A stretch of 64,000 nucleotides of DNA, from NCBI RefSeq assembly GCF_900299535.1, contig NZ_OMKE01000036.1, positions 41,653-105,652 of the forward strand, given 5' to 3'. The stretch is from Aquimarina aquimarini (lineage in GTDB: Bacteria > Bacteroidota > Bacteroidia > Flavobacteriales > Flavobacteriaceae). The notes under the pieces were generated by a model. The model was not told the origin of the DNA, searched no databases, and saw only the letters and a program-made list of their open reading frames with translations. Both the position numbers and the translations under genes were made by a program. Shown here piece after piece: positions 54,631 to 63,997 of this stretch. How positions within the stretch are numbered: the first letter of the stretch is position 1; every line of letters begins with the position of its first letter.

Positions 54631-55029
54631 TTATAATTCTGCAATCATCGTATCAAAATCTTGTACCCATTCAGGATGGGTATTCCACTTTAGATTTTGT
54701 CCATCTCCCCATTTGCGAGGGACAATATGAAAATGTAAATGAAACACTTCTTGTTGTGCCTCTGCTCCAGAATTACTAATGACCTGTAAATTCTGTATGC
54801 CTAGCTTTTCTTTATACAACATACATACTTTTTTTACGGCAGTCATAACTGATTGTAATTCTTTTTCAGGAATATCAAAAACATTTGTATAATGTTTTTT
54901 GGGGATAACAAGTGTATGATATCTCGTTGCAGGATGAATATCCAGAAATGCACAAGCATCTTCATTTTCGAATACCTTCCAGGATTTGGCCTCGCCTTTT
55001 ACTATTTTACAAAAAATACAAGTATTCAT
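54631..55029 (-). CDS. HIT-family hydrolase
   Basis: A 132-residue protein with the histidine triad HLHFH (H97, H99, H101) followed by IVPR. N-terminal CIFCKIVKGE (C4, C7) suggests a zinc site. HIT proteins hydrolyse dinucleotide or nucleoside phosphoramidates. The gene stands after cobN on the minus strand with a 188-base gap, so its link to cobalamin is doubtful. Confidence 0.92.
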   Translation of the reverse strand: MNTCIFCKIVKGEAKSWKVFENEDACAFLDIHPATRYHTLVIPKKHYTNVFDIPEKELQSVMTAVKKVCMLYKEKLGIQNLQVISNSGAEAQQEVFHLHFHIVPRKWGDGQNLKWNTHPEWVQDFDTMIAEL

Positions 55030-55217
55030 ATTTATAATGTATATATAAAACTGACTTCAATATAAGAAAACGCATCCCATTAAGGTAATTTTTATATACC
55101 GTAGCCAAATAAAAGATGTATCAAGAACCTTTTACAACTATAAAGCCGAAAAATGTAAAATGATAAGAAAAAAACTTCTCACTACTCAATTCTAGTTACT
55201 CAACACTACACTTTTTT

Positions 55218-58200
55218 TCACTCTACAATCCCTTCTCCTTCCATGTATAAATTTTCTAACTGTTCTTTGATCTCTTTAGATGGATTTGCCCACATACCTC
55301 GCTGTATGGCTTCTAGCAATCGTTCGCTCATATCTTTGAGTGCCCAGGGATTATGCTGTTTGATAAACTCTTTATTTTCTTCTTTCAACAGATAACTTTC
55401 TGTGATCCCCTCGTACATAAAATCATCAATAAGATTGGTAGTAGCATCATAGGCAAATAGATAATCTAGGGTCGCTGCCATTTCAAATGCCCCTTTATAC
55501 CCATGCCGCTGTACACCTGCTATCCATTTGGGGTTAATCACTCGTGATCGGTATACTTTTAGCAACTCTTCTTTTAGCGTCTTTATTTTTGGTGTTTCTG
55601 GTCTTGAGTGATCTCCAAAATAAATTTCAGCATCATCTCCTTTTACTGTTTTTACTGCATTTGCCAATCCCCCATGAAACTGATAATAATCATCACTATC
55701 CAAAATATCATGTTCTCGATTATCTTGATTTTGCATAACAATCTGCATGGCTTGTAGTCGATATTGAAAAGATTCATGAGCAGAAACCCCTTGCTTAGAG
55801 CTACCATACGCATACCCGCTCCAATTGATATATACTTTGGCAAGATCTTCTTGGGTTTGCCAGTTTTTTTCGTCTATCACTGCCTGTAATCCTGCTCCAT
55901 AAGCTCCAGGCTTAGAACCAAATACACGATATAAAGCACGGTGCGAGGCTTCTTCTTGTGGCAATCCTTGCTGTTCCCATTGGGTTTGCTCTGCCAGAAA
56001 ACGTTTTCTGATTGGATTATCTTCTATCGGTTCATCTAAGGTTGCCAAACGTTGTACCACGGCATTAAACAGGTTTATCACATCAGGAAATGCATCTCTA
56101 AAAAACCCTGAAATTCGCAAAGTAACATCTACTCTGGGTCTTCCTAGTTTTAGGAGCGGTATGACTTCAAAATCAGTTACTCTACGGTTGGCATTTTTCC
56201 AGATAGGGCGTATCCCCATTAGTGCAAATGCTTGTGCAATATCATCTCCTCCTGTACGCATAGTTGAGGTTCCCCATACCGAGATTCCGATAGTTTCGGG
56301 ATACTCTCCGTTTTCTTGTAAATATCGATCAATAATCAGCTGTGCACTTTTCTCTCCTAATCGATATGCTGTCTCTGTAGGAATTGTTCTTACATCTACA
56401 GAATAAAAATTTCTTCCTGTAGGTAACAAATCCAATCGCCCACGAGTGGGTGCCCCTGATGGTCCAGAAGGGACATAATACCCATTCAACCCTTCCAAAA
56501 GACAACTTAACTCTTCTGTTGTACGTTGTACTTTTACTAGTGTATCTTTTTTGATTTGTTGTAGCAGTGCTTCTATTCGTGGATACTGCTCAGGGAGTTT
56601 ATCCTCTTCTAGATAGGTAATCAATACTCTTTTGGCAATACCTTCTAATTGGGCAATAACCTGCCCTGCCGTTTTACAAAAAACGTCTTCTATGGTAAGC
56701 TCCATAGTTTGTGTATAGGCTATCTCTAGCATATTATCTTCTATCCCCATATCTTTTGCCAATGCCTGTGTGATTCCTTCTTGATGATACCCTGGCACTC
56801 GATGCAATGCAATCAATAAATCGATGAGTTGTTCATCTACAGGGGCTTTCCCAAAAATATGCAATCCATCACGAATCTGTGCTTCTTTCAATTCGCATAG
56901 ATACCCATCTAGTTTGACTAGTAGCTCATCTAGGTCATCTGAGGCAATCCCCAAATCCACATTCAGTTTTGTTTCATTTACCAATGCGGCAATTTCTTTT
57001 TCTAATACTCGGGATCGTTTTGGGTCAAGGGATGAAGCCTCGTAATATTCATCTACCAGATGTTCTAATTTCATCAGGCTTCCATAACTTTCTGCTCGGG
57101 TCATTGGCGGAATCAAATGGTCTATAATCACCGCTTGATTACGTCGTTTTGCCTGTGTTCCTTCTCCTGGATCATTAATAATAAAAGGGTAAAAGTGAGG
57201 CAATGCTCCAAATACTGCCGCAGGAAAACAGGTTTCTGGATCTAGAGATACACTCTTTCCTGGTAACCATTCCAGGTTTCCGTGCTTTCCTAAATGAATA
57301 ACCGCATCTGCCTGATAACTCTGTTGTAACCAAAAATAATAGGCTAAATATTGATACGTCGGTGGTAGGTCGGGAGAATGATAAATGGCCTGTGGGTCCT
57401 GATTATACCCTCGCGAGGGTTGTATACTTACAAAGATATTACCTAGTAAAAATCCAGACACAATAAATCCATTGCCTGTATAATAGGGATCTTCTTCTGG
57501 TTGCCCCCATTGTGTGGTTACTTTTTGTTGTAATTCTTCTGATAATGCCGAAAAACAAATATCAAAGTCCGCACTATCAAAAACCAAGGCATGAGGCCTG
57601 GTCATAGTGGTGGTTACATCATTGGTAGTTACCTGTGTAATCCAATGCATCAACTCTGTACCACTTTGTGGTAATTGTGTTCCTACTGTATATCCTTTTG
57701 ATTTTAGTGTATCAAGCAATACAATACAACTCTCTGGGGTATCGAGTCCTACTCCATTGGCCAAACGACTATCTTTATTAGGATAATTAGGCAAAATAAC
57801 TGCTACCTTTTTATCTTCATTTTTCTTATATCGTAATGCGGCCCATCGTTGTGCTAGTTCTGCCATAAACTCACAAGCAGGCAAATGTGCTTCATATTTT
57901 AGTATTGAGCTATCTGTAAGCGTATCTTTTATAATTTCTTTTTTGAATGAAACGGCTCGCCCGATAATTCGTCCATCAATTTCGGGTAAGGCAATATTCA
58001 TAGCGATATCTGTTGGGGGTAACCCAAAGAGTCCTTCTTCCCAAACTTGTTTATTAGCAGTAGAAAAGATCGCTTGTAATACAGGAACTCGTAGTTTTTC
58101 AAAAATAAAATCAGAACCATCCATGGGTTTGATGGTAAATCCTGTGGTGTTTATAATGGTATGTATACTCCGTTTTCCGTTATTGGTCATCAACCCTTGT

Positions 58201-58961
58201 ACCTGATCCAATAGTCTGGAGTCTCGCAAATTACTAGCAAAAACCACAAAAGTATTCATCCCACGATCTCGCAGTGCTGTACTCATCACCTGCAAGGGCT
58301 CTAGATTATCAGATAAATAATGGGTACGATATGCTAATAGTACTGTTGTAGGTTTTGATAGATCAATATCAGCTTCTAGCTGTTCTTGAGTGCGTATACC
58401 CTCAATCGTACTATACAAAAATACATCTGTAATAGGTTCAGGAGGAACTATGACTACTTTTTGATCAAAAAACTGATGTCTTATATAATTAAATAAGGCG
58501 ATGGTATTTCCTTTGCCTCCTTCCTGTAGATACTGCCTGCATTGATGCACTATTTGTATATCAACAGATGATAATTGCATCAACTCAAAATCAGGTTCAT
58601 GGGCTGGCAAAAATAATATGGTATTCCCTATTCGTTCTTGTAAATCTACTAGTGACTCTACCAAATATTTATAATACGACACTCCTCCCAGCATACTGCA
58701 AACAATCACCTTGGCTTTTTCTAGTACTTCTTCTAGATAGGTATCTATGGTTAGTTCTTGCTTGAGGTATACCAAATTGGTCATTCTTAAGCTAGGTAGC
58801 TCCTCTCCTGTTTCATATACTTCTTTATAAGCTTCGTTGAAGGTATGAATCTCTGTATCTGCGGCACTCAGAAATACAATATCTCCTGGCTGTTGCTCTA
58901 TATAAAAGATACCATCATCATTGGGATTCCATCCTCCTGGGATTGTTGCGATTAAATGCAT
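55218..58961 (-). CDS. cobN: CobN, large subunit of cobaltochelatase
   Basis: A product of 1247 residues from the ATG at 58961, beginning MHLIATIPGGWNPNDDGI; a longer frame to 58988 adds nine residues that would overlap cbiA more. The size and parts such as YHSPDLPPTYQYLAYYFWL, ADAVIHLGKHGNLEWLPGK, and GYKGAFEMAATLDYLFAYDATT are those of CobN/BchH-like proteins. It binds hydrogenobyrinic acid a,c-diamide and cobalt and needs ATPase partners (CobS/CobT or ChlI/ChlD). It overlaps cbiA by 10 bases. Confidence 0.95.
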   Translation of the reverse strand: MHLIATIPGGWNPNDDGIFYIEQQPGDIVFLSAADTEIHTFNEAYKEVYETGEELPSLRMTNLVYLKQELTIDTYLEEVLEKAKVIVCSMLGGVSYYKYLVESLVDLQERIGNTILFLPAHEPDFELMQLSSVDIQIVHQCRQYLQEGGKGNTIALFNYIRHQFFDQKVVIVPPEPITDVFLYSTIEGIRTQEQLEADIDLSKPTTVLLAYRTHYLSDNLEPLQVMSTALRDRGMNTFVVFASNLRDSRLLDQVQGLMTNNGKRSIHTIINTTGFTIKPMDGSDFIFEKLRVPVLQAIFSTANKQVWEEGLFGLPPTDIAMNIALPEIDGRIIGRAVSFKKEIIKDTLTDSSILKYEAHLPACEFMAELAQRWAALRYKKNEDKKVAVILPNYPNKDSRLANGVGLDTPESCIVLLDTLKSKGYTVGTQLPQSGTELMHWITQVTTNDVTTTMTRPHALVFDSADFDICFSALSEELQQKVTTQWGQPEEDPYYTGNGFIVSGFLLGNIFVSIQPSRGYNQDPQAIYHSPDLPPTYQYLAYYFWLQQSYQADAVIHLGKHGNLEWLPGKSVSLDPETCFPAAVFGALPHFYPFIINDPGEGTQAKRRNQAVIIDHLIPPMTRAESYGSLMKLEHLVDEYYEASSLDPKRSRVLEKEIAALVNETKLNVDLGIASDDLDELLVKLDGYLCELKEAQIRDGLHIFGKAPVDEQLIDLLIALHRVPGYHQEGITQALAKDMGIEDNMLEIAYTQTMELTIEDVFCKTAGQVIAQLEGIAKRVLITYLEEDKLPEQYPRIEALLQQIKKDTLVKVQRTTEELSCLLEGLNGYYVPSGPSGAPTRGRLDLLPTGRNFYSVDVRTIPTETAYRLGEKSAQLIIDRYLQENGEYPETIGISVWGTSTMRTGGDDIAQAFALMGIRPIWKNANRRVTDFEVIPLLKLGRPRVDVTLRISGFFRDAFPDVINLFNAVVQRLATLDEPIEDNPIRKRFLAEQTQWEQQGLPQEEASHRALYRVFGSKPGAYGAGLQAVIDEKNWQTQEDLAKVYINWSGYAYGSSKQGVSAHESFQYRLQAMQIVMQNQDNREHDILDSDDYYQFHGGLANAVKTVKGDDAEIYFGDHSRPETPKIKTLKEELLKVYRSRVINPKWIAGVQRHGYKGAFEMAATLDYLFAYDATTNLIDDFMYEGITESYLLKEENKEFIKQHNPWALKDMSERLLEAIQRGMWANPSKEIKEQLENLYMEGEGIVE

Positions 58962-60244
58962 ATGTCTTTGGGTTCTAATACTGCCCAATACAAGTGTATA
59001 TAACTCGCATATACATTTTTGTATTGATATATTTTTGTGGATACTTCTTTTTCTCTTGCCGAAAATACATTACCTACTGTTGGTATGTTATCGGTATTTG
59101 ATATGGTAGAGTAATGAAATTCATGCCCCCATATTTCTAGATCATCAACTACTACTTTACGATATCCCAAAGACAGCTTTTTGTTTTGCATTGATGTATG
59201 GTATGCAAATATTCCTGTCATGGGGTATGATACTCCTTTTTCATCTATAATTGTAGTACCCAAATACATCATCCCCCCACATTCTGCAAATATTCTCACT
59301 CCTCGGTTTGCAGCAGCCTTTATCTGGTCTCTCATGGCTACATTATTTGATAATGCATCAAGATATAGTTCGGGATATCCTCCTGCCAGATATATTACAT
59401 CAGTTTCAGGGAGTTGTGAGTCATGAATCGGACTAAAATAGGTGACTTCTCCTATGTTTTCCAGCCATTTTAAATTTTCGAAATAGGTAAATGTAAATGC
59501 TTCATCCTTTGCTATAGCTATTTTATACTTCTTATTTTCAGGTATATCTACTGTTATTTTATGGGTTGTTTTAGGATAGGTTTTGGCCAGTTCCAAAAGC
59601 TTAGGTAAAGAGATGTGTGTTGCTACATGTGAAGCTGCTTTTTGGATAACATTTTCAAAATCACTATCGATATGTAATCCCAGATGTCGCGAGGGGATGG
59701 CTATCTCGTCATTAGGTGGTATATATCCTAATGATGTAATCCCAACCGTATCACAGGCTTCTTTGAGAAATGCGTAATGTGATGCTGTTTTTACAAAATT
59801 AAAAATGACTCCTGCAATTTTTACTTCGGGATCAAAGGTTTTTAGCCCATGTAATATAGGAGCGATCGTATATGCCATAGCTGCTGCGTTTACAACCAGA
59901 ATCACAGGAATATCAAGTGTTTTGGCTATTGCAGCAGAACTTCCCTGATCTTTTACAGCTCCATCAAACAATCCCATTACTCCTTCTACAATACTGATAT
60001 CGGCAGTAGCACTATACCGATCAAAAACTGATGTCATATGCGCTGGTGGCATCATCACTGTGTCCAGATTTATTGCCACTTTTCTTGCGGCAGTCGTGTG
60101 ATGAATGGTATCTATATAATCAGGCCCACATTTAAATGGTTGTACACTATATCCCTGATTCATAAACCAGCGAGACATGGCTAGTGTAAGTGTCGTTTTA
60201 CCTGAATTGCTCCATGGAGCAGCTATAAGAAATGCTTTGGGCAT
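58952..60244 (-). CDS. cbiA: Cobyrinate a,c-diamide synthase
   Basis: A 430-residue protein with the P-loop AAPWSNSGKTTLTLAM, the segment GLFDGAVKDQGSSAA, and a C-terminal glutamine amidotransferase domain with Cys in FAECGGMMYLG and a final H-containing segment (SYIHLYWA). It amidates the a and c side chains of cobyrinic or hydrogenobyrinic acid with ATP and glutamine. CobB-type enzymes use the metal-free hydrogenobyrinic acid, CbiA-type enzymes the cobalt form, and the sequence alone does not tell. It is coupled to cobN. Confidence 0.93.
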   Translation of the reverse strand: MPKAFLIAAPWSNSGKTTLTLAMSRWFMNQGYSVQPFKCGPDYIDTIHHTTAARKVAINLDTVMMPPAHMTSVFDRYSATADISIVEGVMGLFDGAVKDQGSSAAIAKTLDIPVILVVNAAAMAYTIAPILHGLKTFDPEVKIAGVIFNFVKTASHYAFLKEACDTVGITSLGYIPPNDEIAIPSRHLGLHIDSDFENVIQKAASHVATHISLPKLLELAKTYPKTTHKITVDIPENKKYKIAIAKDEAFTFTYFENLKWLENIGEVTYFSPIHDSQLPETDVIYLAGGYPELYLDALSNNVAMRDQIKAAANRGVRIFAECGGMMYLGTTIIDEKGVSYPMTGIFAYHTSMQNKKLSLGYRKVVVDDLEIWGHEFHYSTISNTDNIPTVGNVFSAREKEVSTKIYQYKNVYASYIHLYWAVLEPKDICI

Positions 60245-60719
60245 ATGTTAAAAATAATATAAGTCGCTTTACGTTTACTACGCCTCAAATATAGCTCAGT
60301 AAATAGAATCTAATACCATTTTAACTTTGAAAAAGCACGAATACATTGTTTCTTTTTTACTTATTCTTTGTTACAAAAGAGAGCATATAGTAGTGAGGTT
60401 GTTAATTGACGATCGATAGTTTGTAAACTTCGATATTGGGTGTTTGGTTACATGTAGCATTTTTCTGTTTTATGTTTAAAAGATTGTTATTTCAGATTTT
60501 ACCTGAAACCTAGTGGTCAAATAATCGTCCCTTTACAAATACCCATCATAGACTTGAATTAGCCACAGAAACACACCACAAAACCCTTACAAACAAACAC
60601 ATAACGTTAATTTTATCACAATGCAAAATAAAGCACAACCCTATGTTGTTATGGTATTATGCTTTTTAACTCGTTTAATAAAGCTTTATTATTTTAACTC
60701 TTATAAACTAAAAAATGCT
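60245..60719. other. Intergenic stretch upstream of the divergent cbiA and DUF302 genes
   Basis: About 475 bases. The upstream ATG at 60621 would add 33 basic, non-conserved residues to the DUF302 lipoprotein and was not used. No cobalamin riboswitch precedes cbiA here. Nothing else was recognised. Confidence 0.5.
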
Positions 60720-61631
60720 ATGAAAATGTTTTTTACTGTACTTCTATGTACACTATTTCTTTCATCATGTAAAGATGATGATGTTACGCCTACTCCTGAT
60801 ACAATAGATGTGGTTGGGTTAACCTATAGTACTTCAACCAAAGATTTTAAAACTACTGATGCTACTATTATCGAGGCACTAGAATCAGCTGGTCCTATTC
60901 GTATTGTTACCCAAGTAAATCATAGAGCCAATGCGCTGGCTGTTGATAAGGAATTGGATAGTACCAAGGTTATTATTTTTGGAAACCCTACTTTGGGCAC
61001 CCCCCTCATGCAGGCCAATCCTTTGGTTGGATTAGACCTCCCTCAAAAACTGTTTATCTGGAAAGATGCTAAAGACAGTACTCGTGTTGGTTTTAATAAT
61101 GTATCGTATCTAAAATCAAGACATGGTTTACAGGGTGTTGATGCACTAAATACCATTCATACTGCCCTTACTAATTTTGTAAATACAGTGGGTAATGGTT
61201 CTTTTATCCCTAATAATGCCGATTCTATTTCCAAAGGTGAAGGGATTATTACTAAAACCAGTACTCAGAATTTTGACGAAACTTATGCTACATTGGTAGC
61301 AGCTATCAAAGGGAATAAAAACCTAAAACTGATTGCAGAGGTAGACCATCAGGCAAATGCCGCATCTGTTGACCTTGAGTTAACTCCTATACGGCTTATC
61401 ATTTTTGGAAATCCTAATCTAGGAACTCCTCTTATGCAAAATGCACAAACTACGGGGATTGATTTACCTCAGAAATTTTTGGTTTGGGAAGATACTGATG
61501 GCAACGTAATGGTTTCTTATAACGATCCTTCTTTTCTAAAAGATCGTCATAAAATCACGAACAACGACGAGGTTCTACAAACTATTACTGGAGCATTGAA
61601 TCAGCTTTCTGATATAGCTATAGGAAACTAA
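60720..61631 (+). CDS. Lipoprotein with two DUF302 domains
   Basis: A 303-residue protein starting at the ATG at 60720, with lipobox LSSC. Two DUF302 domains are visible (about 25-150 and 165-303); each has the block IIFGNPTLGTPLMQ or LIIFGNPNLGTPLMQ, preceded by a VNHRANALAVD-like or VDHQANAASVD-like segment. DUF302 proteins have no firm function. The duplication of the domain inside one lipoprotein is worth noting. Confidence 0.83.
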   Translation: MKMFFTVLLCTLFLSSCKDDDVTPTPDTIDVVGLTYSTSTKDFKTTDATIIEALESAGPIRIVTQVNHRANALAVDKELDSTKVIIFGNPTLGTPLMQANPLVGLDLPQKLFIWKDAKDSTRVGFNNVSYLKSRHGLQGVDALNTIHTALTNFVNTVGNGSFIPNNADSISKGEGIITKTSTQNFDETYATLVAAIKGNKNLKLIAEVDHQANAASVDLELTPIRLIIFGNPNLGTPLMQNAQTTGIDLPQKFLVWEDTDGNVMVSYNDPSFLKDRHKITNNDEVLQTITGALNQLSDIAIGN

Positions 61632-61666
61632 CCAATCAGTATAATCATATTATGGCTCAACGTATT

Positions 61667-63331
61667 TTAAAACTGAGACATTGCCATGTAGTTCAGTTGT
61701 AATTGCTGAGCCAATTGTTGTGCCTTGCCTAATCTTACAAAACCATTTTCTGTGTCTATAATCGTTGTTTTAGGGATTTTGGCAAGGTACTTCTTATAGG
61801 TAGTAATAGCATATTGAAACGGCTGTGATGTTCCTGTATTTATTTTTCCATCTGTAAATACAAACAGTTGTACGGTTTGCATCTGTACCGAGCGTAAAAC
61901 TTCATATACCTTCATAAAAGCCGCTCCCAGATTGGTTTTTCCTCCTGTTTTCAACTGGTGATTGATTGTTGAAACCTGTTGTATATTGGTCGTAAACTCC
62001 TGAATAACTTTTGCTGTCTGATCTTGTAATCCTATAATTGCATATTGCAATCGTTGCATAGGGTGTGTTTTAATCGTTTTTTCTATAATTCCTTTCAGGT
62101 GTGCCATTTGTTGGTCTATTGCCATAGAAGCACTGGTATCTACTAGAAATACAATTCGTGCCACTGCTTTCTCTGTAGCTTGTTTGTACACTGGTGTAAA
62201 CCTATTTGTACTCAAATATTTTTTTACAGATTGTACTATAGAAATTTCTGGTTGTTGGCTAGCGGTATAGGGTACAGTATGTAATTTCTCTATAGTATCT
62301 AGGGGTACTTCTTGCTTTTTACTTGCTTTTGAAGCTGAAAACTTTAACCCTTGTTGTACTGATTTTGGCAGTTGAAACCCTGTATCTCCTTGCTCATTTT
62401 GAGGTGCTGTCTCTTCTTGAGGGGCTTCATTTTGCTGATCAGAGGATTCTTCATTATTCTGATCAGAGGGTGGTGTATATTCTTTTGCTCGATGTTGTAA
62501 TACGAACGGGGCAATGGTTGTCACCATTTCTGCCGTTACTTCGTCTTGATGATGATATGCGGCATAGGCTCTTGCAGTTTTTAGCAATAGAATATCTGCC
62601 CGCATCCCTTCTACTTGATTGGTAATCGTTAACTCTGCACATAATGCCTGAACCGATTGTGGAATATTTACAGAGTGTAATCGTTGTCTGGCAGCAAGCA
62701 CCTTGTCTTTAATCGTTTTCTCTTCTTCGGCAAATTGCGTATAAAACGCGGTAGGATCACTATCAAAACTCAGACGTTGCATAGCAATCTGGGTTCGTAT
62801 TTCTATTTCTTTGGGAGTCTGTATCGTTACACTTAGCCCAAATCGATCCAATAGTTGTGGTCGTAAGGCTCCTTCTTCGGGATTCATTGTACCTACGAGA
62901 CAAAAACGACTATCCATCCATTGCGAGATTCCCTCGCGTTCTAAGTGATATCCTCCCGTTGCCGACGCATCAAGTAATACATCCATCAGATAATCATTGA
63001 GTAAGTTTACCTCATCGATATATAAAAAACCTTGATGTGCCTGCGCCAGTAGTCCTTTGTCTACTATCGTTGTTTTCTGATTGATTAATGCTTCTAGATT
63101 GATACTGCCTAATACTCGATCTTCTGTTGCCCCAATAGGTAAATTCACAAACGGAAAATCTACTCCCATCAATTGACTTAACCCTCGTACCATAGTAGTT
63201 TTGGCAGTCCCTTTGTCTCCCGTTGCCAATACCCCTCCTATACTTAGGTCTACCAGAGTAAGCAACAAACATAATTTTAAATCATCCTGACCTGCAATAG
63301 CTGTAAAAGGATAGCTGTATTTGGGTTTCAT
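61667..63331 (-). CDS. ChlI/ChlD-type chelatase fusion (AAA+ plus VWA)
   Basis: A product of 554 residues from the ATG at 63331. It has an AAA+ domain (Walker A GDKGTAKTTMVRG, Walker B FLYIDEVNLL, sensor NPEEGALRPQLLDRFG, to about residue 270). An acidic Gln/Glu-rich linker (about 285-325) follows. The last domain is a VWA domain with the MIDAS motif DTSAS in FLVDTSASMAI. In organisms with CobN but no CobS/CobT, such proteins supply the ATPase of the cobaltochelatase. The nearby cobN supports that. It could also serve another metal. Confidence 0.85.
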   Translation of the reverse strand: MKPKYSYPFTAIAGQDDLKLCLLLTLVDLSIGGVLATGDKGTAKTTMVRGLSQLMGVDFPFVNLPIGATEDRVLGSINLEALINQKTTIVDKGLLAQAHQGFLYIDEVNLLNDYLMDVLLDASATGGYHLEREGISQWMDSRFCLVGTMNPEEGALRPQLLDRFGLSVTIQTPKEIEIRTQIAMQRLSFDSDPTAFYTQFAEEEKTIKDKVLAARQRLHSVNIPQSVQALCAELTITNQVEGMRADILLLKTARAYAAYHHQDEVTAEMVTTIAPFVLQHRAKEYTPPSDQNNEESSDQQNEAPQEETAPQNEQGDTGFQLPKSVQQGLKFSASKASKKQEVPLDTIEKLHTVPYTASQQPEISIVQSVKKYLSTNRFTPVYKQATEKAVARIVFLVDTSASMAIDQQMAHLKGIIEKTIKTHPMQRLQYAIIGLQDQTAKVIQEFTTNIQQVSTINHQLKTGGKTNLGAAFMKVYEVLRSVQMQTVQLFVFTDGKINTGTSQPFQYAITTYKKYLAKIPKTTIIDTENGFVRLGKAQQLAQQLQLNYMAMSQF

Positions 63332-63336
63332 CAATA

Positions 63337-63373
63337 CCGTGTTTTATACCATTAACTGATGGTAAAAATACGG
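63337..63373. promoter_or_regulatory. Imperfect inverted repeat before the chelatase gene
   Basis: TACCAT / ATGGTA (63347-63352 and 63359-63364) forms the inner arms, and CCGTGTTTTA / AAAATACGG the outer, slightly imperfect arms. It lies 5 bases before the gene's start, where it could be an operator or a 5' mRNA hairpin. Confidence 0.35.
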
Positions 63374-63427
63374 AATTATGTTTGTGGAGGAACAAGTAAA
63401 ACGTATTCATATAAATAAACATGTTAT

Positions 63428-63451
63428 CTCCCCAACGTAAGGCTGGGGAAC
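63428..63451. repeat. Palindromic repeat, copy 1
   Basis: CTCCCCAACGTAAGGCTGGGGA forms an 8-base hairpin with one mismatch. It stands just downstream of the GIY-YIG gene and belongs, with changes, to the same kind of repeat as those upstream of the gene. Confidence 0.5.
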
Positions 63452-63454
63452 ATT

Positions 63455-63757
63455 TTAATCATACCAATCAAAGGCTAAATCTTTCCAGTTTGGATTCTCT
63501 TCTTTGATAAGGTTAATTTTCCATTCTCGATTCCATGACTTTAGTTTTTTTTCTCTAGTTATTGCATCATTAACATATTGGTATACTTCAAAATAAACCA
63601 ATTTATCCAAGCCATATTTTTTAGTAAACCCTTCTAGTAATTTGTTTTTATGCTCAAAAACTCTTCTCTCTAAATTATTAGTCATGCCGATATAAAGTGT
63701 TCCATTTTTTTTATTGGTAAGTATGTAAACTGCGTATTGATGTTTCGGTTTGAGCAT
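63455..63757 (-). CDS. GIY-YIG nuclease family protein (UPF0213-like)
   Basis: A 100-residue protein made of one GIY-YIG domain: YAVYILTNKKNGTLYIGMTNNLERRVFEHKN holds the YVY...YIG pair and catalytic Arg, and the later Glu is in DAITREKKLKSWNR. It is a single-strand or structure-specific nuclease domain, as in UPF0213/YhbQ. Palindromic repeats lie on both sides. Confidence 0.9.
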   Translation of the reverse strand: MLKPKHQYAVYILTNKKNGTLYIGMTNNLERRVFEHKNKLLEGFTKKYGLDKLVYFEVYQYVNDAITREKKLKSWNREWKINLIKEENPNWKDLAFDWYD

Positions 63758-63770
63758 ATGAAATGTGTTT

Positions 63771-63800
63771 GGATTCCAGCCTACGCTGGAATGACAAGTC
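63771..63800. repeat. Palindromic repeat, copy 2
   Basis: Hairpin ATTCCAGC / GCTGGAAT (63773-63780 and 63785-63792), followed by GACAAG. The nearest copy upstream of the GIY-YIG gene, 14 bases before its start. Confidence 0.75.
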
Positions 63801-63862
63801 TTTTTGAATAAAAATAATGTTTAATTACTTAAAATCAACCTCTAATAAAGAAATCCTGTATA

Positions 63863-63890
63863 GATTCCAGCCTGCGCTGGAAGGACAGCC
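63863..63890. repeat. Palindromic repeat, copy 3
   Basis: Hairpin TTCCAGC / GCTGGAA (63865-63871 and 63876-63882), followed by GGACAGCC. It is very similar to copy 2. Confidence 0.75.
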
Positions 63891-63917
63891 AAAACGCATC
63901 TTACTAATAAACGAATT

Positions 63918-63951
63918 GTCACCCCAGTGTATACTGAGGTCCAGTGCGGAG
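63918..63951. repeat. Palindromic repeat, copy 4 (inverted, diverged)
   Basis: GTCACCCCAGTGTATACTGAGGTCC looks like a diverged copy in the opposite direction: CCCAGT pairs with ACTGAGG, with one base out. Confidence 0.5.
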
Positions 63952-63966
63952 CAACAATCTCTATAT

Positions 63967-63997
63967 GGATTCAACCCTGCGCTGGAAGGACAAGCAG
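63967..63997. repeat. Palindromic repeat, copy 5
   Basis: GGATTCAACCCTGCGCTGGAAGG, then ACAAGCAG. The left arm has changed (TTCAACC for TTCCAGC), the right arm matches copy 3. Confidence 0.6.

Noticed and set aside
60621..60719. Upstream start for the DUF302 lipoprotein
   Set aside because: It would place 33 residues ahead of a clear lipoprotein signal peptide.
63771..63997. CRISPR array
   Set aside because: The repeats are hairpins of unequal sequence and spacing, in both directions, and there are no cas genes.
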